From NCBI GenBank assembly GCA_958298945.1, contig OY282605.1, positions 26,142,811-26,206,810 of the forward strand: 64,000 bases of DNA, given 5' to 3'. A model generated the notes under the pieces. That model had not been told where the DNA came from. It was given only the letters and a program-made list of their open reading frames with translations, and ran no database searches. Both the position numbers and the translations under genes were made by a program. Every line of letters starts with the position of its first letter. Within the stretch, counting starts at the first letter, position 1. Shown piece by piece: positions 24,553 through 34,780 of this stretch. Source of the DNA: Atherix ibis. Taxonomy: Eukaryota > Arthropoda > Insecta > Diptera > Athericidae.

Positions 24553-25135
24553 CACGTGTCCTTTGACCTAGACCATGTGGTCTTGGGTCACTCGCCTGCA
24601 CGGGGAAATCGGGTATTACATCACCCAACTCTTGACTGGGCATGGATGCTTTCGGGCATACTTGCGCAGATTCAAGAGAACTGACTCCCCAAACTGTCAT
24701 CATTGCCGCGATGTGATCGAAGACGCAGAACACGTGTTCTTCCAGTGCCCCCACTACGAGGGGACACGAGCAGAACTGGAGAGAAATCTGGACCGTTCCA
24801 TCAGTCCAGAAAACATAGTGCAGTGCATGCTGAAGAGCCAATCGGCTTGGAGCAGAATTGCAGAGTACGCGGAATCCATTATCAAGGATCTCCACAAAAC
24901 GTACGAAGAATAGGTCGCGAGGCGTCAAAACCACGGGACAGCAGTAGCATCAAATAAGAACGCCCCGGCGAAGTAGTATTTAGAAATAGTGCCGCCGGGG
25001 AGCCATCGTTCCGGGAGCGAGATTAGAGGTGCAGGTTAGGTTTTAGCGAGGTAAAAATCCCGCATAACTCGTCTGGCAGGAAAAATTTCAAGGCGAGTAC
25101 CTTTCGAAGGTTTACCCCTGTACCTCATTATTATA
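24553..25135 (+). pseudogene. R1-like non-LTR retrotransposon 3' end
   Basis: The frame 24,575-24,913 encodes WSWVTRLHGEIGYYITQLLTGHGCFRAYLRRF, then CHHCRDVIEDAEHVFFQCPHY and a helical tail ending KTYEE with a TAG stop. The C-x2-C-x8-H-x4-C zinc motif after the LTGHG..AYL helix is the hallmark of the C-terminus of R1-group polyproteins. The piece is intact to its natural stop, but everything upstream (endonuclease, polymerase) is missing, as in 5'-truncated copies. About 220 bases of relatively GC-rich 3' untranslated sequence follow. It sits between the two halves of a DD41D mariner, so it inserted later. It is not in rDNA here. Confidence 0.88.
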
Positions 25136-25139
25136 AACA

Positions 25140-25335
25140 TAAAATCATAGCGCTCAGAATTGACGTTGACGGTTTCTCCTTCTTCATTTTTTACACCAAA
25201 ATGCACAATTTTTGCGGATACAATGGTTTATGATGATTCCTCTTCCCGGATAAAATGAATTTTATGTAGCCACTTTTATTTAAATATTTACCGAGTGAAA
25301 AATAAGCTTCATTTCTGAAGAAAATTTGTTCGAAA
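25140..25335 (-). pseudogene. DD41D-type mariner, first-Asp block (other half of the split copy)
   Basis: On the minus strand, 25,325-25,200 reads across frames as AYFSLGKYLNKSGYI and then HKPLYPQKLCIL, corresponding to the family's AHFSLGGY.NK.N...KPLHPQKVTVWC. The flank CATAGCGCTCAGAAT (25,147-25,161) matches CATAACGCTCAGAAT in the 31.7 kb copy, which shows the two halves were once contiguous. Confidence 0.66.
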
Positions 25336-27049
25336 AATCAGCTTCCAAAGCCTGTTTGATAAATAATAAATTTATATTGTAACCAAAAGCAAATTTCATT
25401 TTATGTGACATATAAAATTTTATTTTGAGGTGACTGACTAGGCTGCACTTTTTATATATAGTACAAAATGGATAATTAGCTATTAGTAAAAATGACCTAA
25501 ACAAAACTAAAAAGTTTTTTTGAAATGATATGGAAAAGACGTGACTTAGTTAATAATTATTAAAAATGATATCTTATAAATCTCCTAAATTTTTCAGCAC
25601 ATATTGAGAAAGCTTAGCACTAGTAACAATTTTATTCTTTTCTAGAAATTGCTTACAATTTTTTTAATTTTTTTTGAAAAATAAATTATAATTTTAAATT
25701 GAAAATTAATATCTTTTATCGTTATCTTTATTAATATATTTTTTTAACAGCTACCAAATGACATTTTGTACTTTTCAAAGCTTAAAATGACTACATTGCT
25801 TAATGGACTACGAATTCAAAATTTTTGTCCAACTGCATTCGATTCAAAATTAACATAACTCAGTGTTATACGAAAAACAAACTGAAAAGATTCATTGTTG
25901 AAGAAAATTTTTATATTAAAAATATAGCTACAAATGTTAAAAATTCATTGCTGATAATTTATCGAAACATATTTTGAATATGGCAATAATCAAATTTGCT
26001 ACTGTATGCACAAGACCTCAGAATAATAACCCAGGATTAATAGCTTTGCTGGTTAATAATCAGGATACCTTCTGCATGGTAGAGGGTTGACTCGATAGTT
26101 CCTATCGACAAAATTCATCTTTTGAACGAGCGTGACTTAAACAAGCGCTTCGAGAACACATTAAAATTTTGTTTGAAATTCGCCGGTATTTGCATTTAAG
26201 ATCTAGATTCTTGGACTATTCTTAACGTGTTCAAGATGCTAGGAAGTATCTGTATATATCAGATGCTATAGTTAATATCGGTGGTTGGTTTTTTATTTCT
26301 ATTTAATAAAGAAATATTCAAACTCCAATGGCTGTATGCTTGCGGCAAATACTTTGGAACTACGGTACCTCTTCACACTTTAACACTGAAATCGCCAATT
26401 GGCGGCTTAAAAGATTGGAATGGTTTCCCAATGTTTACTAAAGTTTATAGTTTGTATTTGCCAAGATCGACGTCCATTCTTTATGAGGTGTTATGCGTAC
26501 GTGTTCATTAGCGATAACCATCATTAGCACATCGTGCCGAAGATATAAACTGCTCTCTTCTACCACTAAACTTCTTATCGAATATAAAGTTCCATCGGTT
26601 TTTTTATAAAAACAAAAAAACCGACACGGATAAGAAGATTTATTTACGATAATATTATGATCAGCTAATCAATAACTTGAGTCGTTTTATTGCAAGAAAA
26701 AAAACCGTTTTTTATTATTATAACAGAATTTTTATCATGTTATGATGCATTTTCTAATGATTTTATTTAAGTAAAATGGGAATAAATTAAAAAACTCGTA
26801 AAAATATTTATATTTTTAGTTTAAATTTATTTTAGAAAAATTCACTCTGATATATAGTCACCCCAAAAATTTCTGATTTCGTATCCATCTAGTGATATAG
26901 TCATTCAGCCCTTCAGCTGTCACCAATTAGCCACAATTGTGGTGGCCCTAAAAATAAACATTTCAATAAAATAATTATTAAATATAAAAAATATTAGGAA
27001 AATATATCTTATAATTTATAATATACATTTTCAAAATATTATTTTTAAT
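25336..27049. other. AT-rich intergenic; nothing recognised except a possible mariner 5' scrap near 25,747
   Basis: A short motif AACAGCTACCAAATGACA at 25,747-25,764 recurs in related form near 49,199 and 63,598 and may belong to the 5' end of the DD41D family. No other structure was seen. Confidence 0.4.
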
Positions 27050-28175
27050 AGAATAAACAAATTCAAATTAATAGTAACTATTAAAAATTTTTTTTAAATG
27101 ATTTTTTTATAAATTCTGAACTTTTTTTAAAAAAAAACATTCAATTTTTTTATAAATAAATTTGCATTAAAATAATTTAAAGATTTCCAATCAAATAAGT
27201 AATATTATCTAAAGAGTTGTGTCTTTTTATAAAAAAAAATAATTTTTTTCTTTTGTAGAAAATTAGAACGTTTTTAATAAATTTTTTTAAATATATTTTT
27301 TTTTGTGAAAAAATTATTATTTTTATTGTAATTTAAGGAGGCACCAACAGCGTTACAAATGCAATTTTTAAAAAAAATTTTTGCAATCGGAAAATTAGAA
27401 CTTCTTTTTTAAGAAAATATATTTTTTTGATAGAAAAAATTGTATTTTCTTATAAATAAATTTGCATTAAAAAAGTTTTAAAATTTTTATCGATTTACCT
27501 ACAGTTTTCTGCCATAACTGTCGTAAATGCATTTAAAATATGTTCATTTTTTATATAATACAAAAATTAGAAAATATATTATTTTTTTTTAAGAAAATAT
27601 ATTATTTTTCATAGATAAATTAGTATTTTTCTATAAATTAATTTGTATGAAAATAGTTTAAAAATTTTTAAACAAATAAATAAATTTATCTAAAGAGGCA
27701 CTTACAGTTTTCTGATAGAAGAGTCTGAAATGCACTTAAAAAATATTTCTTTATTTTGTAGAAAATTAGAACGATTTTTAAAGAATTTTTTTAAAAATAT
27801 ATTTGTTTTTGTAAAAAAATTATCATTTTTATTGTAATTTAAAGAAATACTAATAGCGTTATAACATCGCAGTCACAAATACAATTCTTTAAAATTTTTT
27901 TTTATCGAAAAATTAGAATATTTTTTTATATGAATTTTTTATAGAAAAATTAGTATTATTTAGATAAATTTATTTATTCGATTAAAAATTTTAAAACTAT
28001 TTTAATGCAAATTTATTTATAAAAAATTCTTTACAGTTTTCTGACGGCACAGTCTTAAATGCATTTAAAAAAATTATTTTTTATATAATACAAAAATTAG
28101 AATTTCTTTTTTAAATGAGTTTTTTAAGAAAATATTTTTTTGCAGAAAAATTATCAGTTTTATTGTAATTTGCTT
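27050..28175. repeat. Degenerate AT-rich tandem satellite
   Basis: A diverged unit of roughly 130-190 bp recurs. Each carries an anchor like GAGGCACTTACAGTTTTCTG followed by AAATGCATTTAAAA, at about 27,206, 27,336, 27,497, 27,690, 27,840 and 28,027, with A/T-rich filler (ATTAGAA, AATAAATTTGCATTAAAA) between. The units are too diverged to be recent. Related units reappear at 29,583-30,000. Confidence 0.7.
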
Positions 28176-28979
28176 ATTTTTGGCTAGCACTATCACTACT
28201 TAAAAATAATTGACATTTAACTTATATAATAAAATTTACAAGAATGTGAAAGAGGTTTTAGTAAAATCTCTACTTTTTTACGCATTCTAAAAGTGTATTT
28301 TCGATAATATTTTAAATAATATTTAGCTTGTTCCTATTTCTTATTTTTATTACTAATACTTTTAATTTTATTCTCCACTACATTAAATTATAATAAAATA
28401 AAACCTGAAAATTCTGGATATCGAGCACTTGATACAATTGATAGAATAGGTTATGGAAAAGACTCCTATAAGTCCTTATAGAAAAATATTATTTGAATCC
28501 TTTTAACTTTTTTAATAGAATGGTTATTTTCAAAAATTCGATTTTAATTTATTAAAAAGATTTTCGGTAATACTGTGTATGCTTGTAGTAGGATTTATAG
28601 CGCTTAAGAACCAAAAGCTCTTATAATTGATATTATTTTAATTAATATTTTAAAAAATAGGATTTGAAAAGGTAAAATTTTTTTCATCAATTTTTAAAAA
28701 GGTACTCTTAACATATTATATGTTAATAAAATAGAGAAAAAAGAGATACACCTGGAGAAATATTTTTAAAAAAATTCAAATAAAATTCAGAATTTGTGTC
28801 ACTGTAAAGAAAAACAAAACAAAACATGCTAAAAGTAAGCAATTTTCAAGAGAAATTATTTTTTATTTTTTAAATTAAATTTAAATATAACACCTTTTAT
28901 GACCGAAAAATTGATTTATAAAAGCAAATATTTAAATTATTAATATTTCTAAAATTTACTTAAGGTAATCATTTATAGT

Positions 28980-29191
28980 CTGGCAACAGTGCACAGTTCC
29001 CCTAGTAATGATGGACTATCAAATTTTGTTGTAAGTCTAGATAATTATAAGAAATAAAATGAATCTTATATGTAAGCTAATTCTTTAAATTTTAAGAGAT
29101 GAGGCAGAAATATAATAAAACGGGCTGCACTAAATGCAATCTGGCAACAGTGCAAAGTTCCCCTAATAACGATGGACTATCCAATTTTGTG
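28980..29191. repeat. Direct repeat of about 51 bp, 161 bp apart
   Basis: The segments 28,980-29,030 and 29,141-29,191 both begin CTGGCAACAGTGCA and continue AGTTCCCCTA.TAA.GATGG with only a few differences. They may be ends or internal parts of an unrecognised mobile element. Confidence 0.8.
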
Positions 29192-29215
29192 TTAAGCTTT
29201 TTGAATTCGTTTTGA

Positions 29216-29592
29216 AAGGAAATTTTACCCACAGAATCTTTGTGAATTTTTGAGTATTTGCAAGGATACCATGAAGAACATTCCTTATTAAAAGCGGAAA
29301 AATTTCAGTAGTATAAATAATTTTTTAGAGGGTCGAGAAGAAATAGAAGATGAACCCCGGCCAGGGAGGAGATCAATATTGCGATCTGAATTTGTCGTAG
29401 CCAAGTTTTTTTTTTTTTATAAAGAAGTCATTGAAAAACTTAGGAATGAGACCCTGTCTTTAACCATGATAATGCTTTCTATTACACGGCCATCTCCATC
29501 GATGAGTTTTTGTCGGAAGAGGGGATTCCTGTTGGATGCGATCTCCTCTATTTACCTAATCTTATATCGTGTAACTTTTTTCTAAGAGGTAT
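29216..29592 (+). pseudogene. Mariner remnant of the GREEIEDEPRPGR type
   Basis: At 29,331-29,378 the plus strand reads GREEIEDEPRPGRRSI, the linker after the first helix-turn-helix in a common arthropod mariner group. After a large internal deletion and a T run, 29,462-29,590 reads NHDNAFYYTAISIDEFLSEE then GIPVGCDLLYLPNLISCNFFL. The second Asp (HDN) is kept. The third, expected 34 residues further on in the form C-D-F-F-L, is Asn. The first catalytic block is deleted. Confidence 0.75.
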
Positions 29593-30000
29593 CAACAGTG
29601 TCACAGTCGCAAATTAAATTCTTAAAAATTATTTTAAATCGAATAATTAGAATAAATTATTTTAAATCGACTGTGACACTGTTGATAAATGAATTTTTTA
29701 AAAAAGCATGTTTTTAAAAAATAAAGTGATTGTTTTTATAAATAAATTTGCATTTGAATGGTTTAAAAATTTCCATTCAACTAAAAAAAAATTAATGAAA
29801 GAACACTTCTAGTGTTGTGACGTTGTAAATGCATTTTAAAAAAAAAAATATTTTGTTTGTAGAAAAATGATATTTTTTTTAAATGAATTTTTTAAAAATT
29901 TTAAATTTTTATAAAAAATATTGTATTTAACTTTAATATTAATTTGCATCAAAAAATTTTTAAAATTTCTAATCGGCTAAATAAAATTTATCTTAATAGC
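29583..30000. repeat. Further AT-rich satellite units
   Basis: Units related to those at 27-28 kb recur here (anchors GAGGTATCAACAGTGTCACAG at 29,586 and CTTCTAGTGTTGTGACG near 29,805, each followed by AAAT.CA/ATTTTA-type sequence). One anchor is present in inverted orientation. Confidence 0.6.
29590..29687. repeat. Inverted repeat, 20-bp perfect arms
   Basis: TATCAACAGTGTCACAGTCG (29,590-29,609) is the exact reverse complement of 29,668-29,687, with 58 bases between. The arms are the conserved anchor of the local satellite, so one unit has been inverted against its neighbour. Confidence 0.95.
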
Positions 30001-30082
30001 TTAATTGATTAAATTTCAATAATTTTATTCCAAACCGTTAAAATTTTTTTGTTTTTTTTTCCATTATTCAAAACTCAGAATA

Positions 30083-30165
30083 ATTTGAAGGATGTAAGAT
30101 TATTTAATTTGAAGGATTTAAGGTCTATAAAATTTATTTGAAGGATTTAAAGTCTATAAAATTCG
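30083..30165. repeat. 29-bp tandem repeat, two and a half units
   Basis: Units 30,108-30,136 and 30,137-30,165 (start TTTGAAGGATTTAA, then GTCTATAAAATT) differ at about three positions. A partial, more diverged unit precedes them at 30,083. Confidence 0.85.
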
Positions 30166-30179
30166 TATTTAATTTCCAT

Positions 30180-30625
30180 CGAAGTGAAATTCAGATAAAT
30201 CGATCCACTTATATCTACCCAATTGGTTAGTAACACGCTGACAAGGGGTCAATAGCATGCCTTTAATATGCATGTGATCCTCGACAGGCTGTAGAGCATC
30301 CATGGTAGGCTAATTAATAGTGTAAATAAATTATTACTTGCAACTGAGTCACAGGTAACCTAATATTTGCGTGGAGTACGTGTGTGCATGCGGCACACCT
30401 TTCTGCTCATGGATGTTAATTAACTTAATTACGAGATGTGTTAATGACACGCGATTCTTTGATTTACACGATCGATAATAAAGTGCACGCATGCAAGTTA
30501 TTGTGGATCAATTTTCAGTTATGAATAAAATCCTTGTTCGATGCTTTATTGAGTGAATTCTGAGACGAACGGTTTAAGTGGCACACTACCGTTTTGATTT
30601 TTTTTAAAGGTAGCAACCTCATTTC
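30180..30625. promoter_or_regulatory. Candidate conserved non-coding segment
   Basis: This segment of about 440 bases is non-repetitive and far less AT-biased than the satellite on its left. It lacks coding potential and holds clustered homeodomain-type sites (CTAATTAATAG near 30,310, GTTAATTAACTTAATTACG near 30,415) and palindromic ATGCATGTG-like sequence. Regulatory function is only an inference from composition. Confidence 0.25.
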
Positions 30626-30649
30626 AGTTTGAAGTTTTTTATTTGTTGT

Positions 30650-31095
30650 TTGCTTGTATTAATGGATAATAGAGGCAATTTAATTAGAAAATAAATTTGA
30701 GATGAGGTGATAATCCGTTAGAAGATGAGCGATGGTCAGTTGAGTGTCACAGGATAGGCAGATAGGGCCAGGGTGCCTAACTACGAACTGCGGTGAATAC
30801 TGAAGCAAAAATTCCTACATAACCTGGATACTAAGGCAATATTGTTTACAGCAGGATAACAGGTTGGGCCATAAATAGTTTTCAGAGCTAGTTACCCTGA
30901 AAAGAAAAAATTCCACAATGAAGTTTACAGACACTCTCATCTTAACTGTGCACCATGGTTTCCAGTCAGGATAAGGGATGCAAATTTGGAAATTGGGAAT
31001 TGGAGTGAAACGATCACTTTCATAATAAGAGATCAGTTAGAAAAAGGAACCATGGACATTAGTAACGATGATTATCAGAGTAACGAAGATTTTTA
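30650..31095 (-). pseudogene. I-like non-LTR retrotransposon C-terminal fragment
   Basis: On the minus strand, 31,020-30,700 reads in pieces FTPIPNFQICIPYPDWKPW, WPNLLSCCKQYCLSIQV and QFVVRHPGPICLSCDTQLTIAHLLTDYHLIS. The Pro-rich linker, the WP-LLS block and the C-x2-C..LTI-H-LL..C-like end are those of the region around and after RNase H in I-group retroelements, here with the last Cys replaced. It is broken by frameshifts and a stop. It probably belongs to the same family as the fragments at 18.8 and 63.7 kb. Confidence 0.68.
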
Positions 31096-31376
31096 ACCAA
31101 TACATTTTTACTAGATTTAAAAAGGTAATAAGTGATTGGCTTCCGGTCAGATTCGATAAGTGGTGAGTCCATCGGTGAACTTCGAAGTGATCTACTAGCC
31201 AATCTTATATACCACCTAACAACTTACTCAAAAACCTTTGAATTTTGAATTTTCATTTCAATTTACATGCAAGATCTTAAAATATTTATTATAATATTAA
31301 AATAATATAAAGCTTTTTATTAGTACGTTTTTTTTATTGGAAAGAAAATTTACGATTCAAATAGCGATCACAAAAT

Positions 31377-31820
31377 TTTCTAGCAGAACTCAATCTTTTT
31401 GATGTAATTTTAAAAGAAATTTTGAAAATTTCTGGTTGTAATTCTGTTATTTTTTAAAGGTTGTTGGTGTTAAAATTTGACAACGATCAGCGAAAATACA
31501 ATTTTTTACATAGTTTCATAAGCAATCAATTTAACAGCGTCAAATTGAACGATCTTGGATGCCAATTGACATCGCAAAATTTGAAAATTAAGCGTTCTTG
31601 GAAATTTACGCATAATAAAGTCAAATTTTTTATCGTGTTGTGTATCTTATGGGATTGTTTTTATTAAAATCACATATGATCCAAATTGAACTCTTTCAGT
31701 TTAAAAAAAATTGGTTATCATGCGACCATAACGCTCAGAATAGACTTCCCTTCTTCAATTTCAAAGCAATATGGTCCAATGAGACCTTCAAGACAGTAAT
31801 GTTCAACAGGAAGTTACTTT
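31377..31820 (-). pseudogene. DD41D-type mariner remnant
   Basis: On the minus strand, 31,570-31,515 holds the block before the third Asp (plus strand core CAGCGTCAAATTGAACGATC). The part at 31,730-31,800 matches the VNGERY...FFKYGPMI region of the copy at 19.7 kb, and 31,377-31,450 is the C-terminal flank shared with 24.2 kb. No open frame is left. Confidence 0.65.
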
Positions 31821-34780
31821 TTGCAAACTAATCGCTTATTTAAAGTAATTTTTGAAATTTTTAAATCTTCATATATGATTTTTTTGCCTATCCACGATTT
31901 TTTTTTGTTCGAAAAATCCCGAAACGTGGTAATGGTAGACTCATCCTTTTTTGTAGAAATTTTTCACAATTGAAATTTTTTATAAAATATTTAAAAAAGC
32001 CATAATATTATCTAATAGTTTTTATTTTAAATAATTTTCAATTTTTAATAATATATGTATTTGATAGAGCTATAATTTCCGAACTATAAAATGGATAATT
32101 ATTCACTGGAAATGAACTTTGCATTTTGAAATTGCAGAAATTATACCATTTGTATAATTATACCATAAACTTTCGTTATTTTAATAATTCTTTATATTTT
32201 ATAGTTATTTTTTCAACAAAAAAAAATTCTCAGATCACTCACCACTACTCTTAATCCTATGGGATCAACCTTTAACATTAGACGAACTGCGAATCATTCA
32301 ATAATTGTGCCACGAAATTCTTCCAATTAAAATTGATTTTGATTTATTTCAGCAACATTTTGTTTATATTAAATTCAAGATTAAATTTAACTAAAGTCCA
32401 ATAAGTTTGAGTGTGCAATTTGATCGAATGACATTATGTTAACCTTATAATTGAGGTCGTTCCGGTGGTAATGGCATTTCAGCAACAGCATTTTTAGCGC
32501 AGTGTGATATTTTTACGTGATTGATTATGCTGTTCAGAGTGCAGAGTGCACTGTTATTATGCATGTGTATATGTTTGCAATTGGCACTGAGCATTTTGCG
32601 AATTACAGGAAGGGCAATAAAAAACCCATATTTGATGAAAAATGTTCTCCTCAGCTAATACTATAGTCGAACACATCTGAGATAGATGGAAAAAGAGCGA
32701 ACAACAAAACCTGACAATGTGAACATCTTCTTTGCTCGATTAAAACAATAAGTATTGCATGAACTGGAGCTGAACAAGAACTGTGGATACTTGAACCGAA
32801 ATCGAACTGGAGCCCAGCCTATCTGAACAGAACCTGATACACCGAAAGGGGGGCTTAAACTAACAACAGAACGCCAAACGCTAAACGCTAAGCGCCGATA
32901 TCGCAATGCTCGGCATCGATCGATAAACGTAATCCATTATGCACTGACTTGATTCCACCGAAAGGTTAATTTAGTCAGTACGTGCTTATGACCCTGATCC
33001 AAATCGTGATTTCGATACACGACACCTCTTTTACGGAAAACCATTGCATCTTCGTGGATTCTTCACTTCGATCAGAGAATTTTGCTATGCATTCATCTGC
33101 GCTGAGACGGTGTCGCTGCTTGTCTTCCTGTGCGCTCGTACGGGTACAACGCCTCCACCGAAAATGATCACAAATATCGCAAAAAAAACCCCACAAATAT
33201 TCATACAATGTATCCCTGGCCGTCCCGTTTATTTTTCAAAATTTTATTCATACATTATTCTTTTTGCACATGTCCTTTTTGCTATGGCTCAGATGGCACT
33301 GAATCGATGGCAAGCATCGGATAGATTGGCAAAAATATTGCATAATAAAAGCATATTGGTTGTAGGAAATAACCGATGGCAAAGTGAACAATTGTGTTTT
33401 CAGTTATTTGGTATTTCCACTTTGGTGTGCTTCCAAGTGTTTATTAAAAGGTAACAATCAGCGACAGGTAGATAAACAAATAAATAAACTAGCGAATTGT
33501 TGGGAATCACATGGAATCGGGGTGAATTGCGGTGAATCGCATCAAATCGATACGATGGGCGGCCAAACATGTTGGAAATGGAAGCGGTTCACGATGATTC
33601 GATGCGGGAGGGAGTCTCGAATTCCTGAGGCCCATCCATGCCCAGATCCGCGTGCTATACGGAAAAGACGTAATCGATTCTGTGAATTTTTCGCGGCCAG
33701 CACTGAGACAATAGTCCCGCATGCTAACTGACAACCAAGATGGTAAATGCATCATAGACTAATTCAACAATAAAATCGCGCAGAACTGGTGAGAGCCGTG
33801 ATACGGTACGGTTATGCGGTACTCCTATTTATTCAGTTCCCGGTTTTTGTAGTGTCTTGTAACCTCATGGGCTAAGGTAAGCTATTCTTGAAATAAATAT
33901 TTCCGTTATCGGTCTCATGGTGTTGGCCAGAACCGCATGGTGTTAGCCTCGATATATCCGCGATGACAGTGCTGCTGGTTCTGGATGAAGGTGCTGCTGT
34001 TCTAGCAGTGAACCATGCCACACTGACTGATGCTGATGGTGCTTCTGGAGATTCTTTCATTTGCACTGAATTTGCGAAACTGGTTGATAATCCATATACA
34101 CCAAATCTCCATTCGACTGTGGCGTCACAACACTGGAGGTGGTATTTTTCTGGTAGTATTGTTGCGATCGCACTGTGCACTTGGATGCTCGCATATGACT
34201 CGATCGCTCGATAAGTGAGCTGGAATCCAGGAAAAGGTGCAAATCTCTTAGACTGGTGGAAATTGAATGTTCGAATCTCGTGCATATCTGGTCACGACGA
34301 GGTGAGAATCAGGAAAAAATGGGGCTATTCGAATGCGGATTCTATCGAAGAAATTATCAAAGTGTGACAAAAAGTTGAACGGTGGCGGCCGCGTCCCGAA
34401 TTCCATCGTGTGGTCGAATTGAATAGCCTGGCGGTAACAGGCCCAGTCACAATCTAAGAAAATCATACTTTCTATAGCCAAAAGTGCAGATAGGTTGTGG
34501 GAAAACACACCAAAAGGTAGCTCTTATGAAACTCTTATCCAAACAATATGAATCTCGCCCATTTTCATTCATTCAAAGACGTTATTCTTCGTATTTTTAA
34601 TAATATTTCTCTCTGATAGAAGAAAATATTCAATCAAATCAGCAATTTTCTTCAAAAATTAACTTTGGTTCCTGAAATTTAATACCAAACCGCACAAGTT
34701 TCCCAAGCAAATAGTTGGAATATTTTCGAATTCACTGCGGAATTTCTAAAATTGTTTCTGTAAATTTTCACTCACAATTA
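31821..34780. other. Intergenic; balanced composition from 32,440, no gene recognised
   Basis: From about 32,440 to 34,500 the GC content rises and sequence is mostly unique. Several open frames of 60-140 codons exist on both strands (for example 33,044-33,454 on the plus strand), but none has a recognisable domain and overlapping frames are equally open, so I do not call a gene. A host exon or regulatory sequence could hide here. From 34,510 the sequence grades into the satellite. Confidence 0.4.

Noticed and set aside
24536..24934. Open frame of 132 codons on the minus strand
   Set aside because: It is antisense to the R1-like coding sequence, whose zinc motif and natural stop are clear on the plus strand.
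33044..33454. Open frame of 136 codons on the plus strand in a GC-richer region
   Set aside because: No domain, signal or motif was recognised, and frames on the other strand over the same bases are equally open. I saw no splice structure that would extend it.
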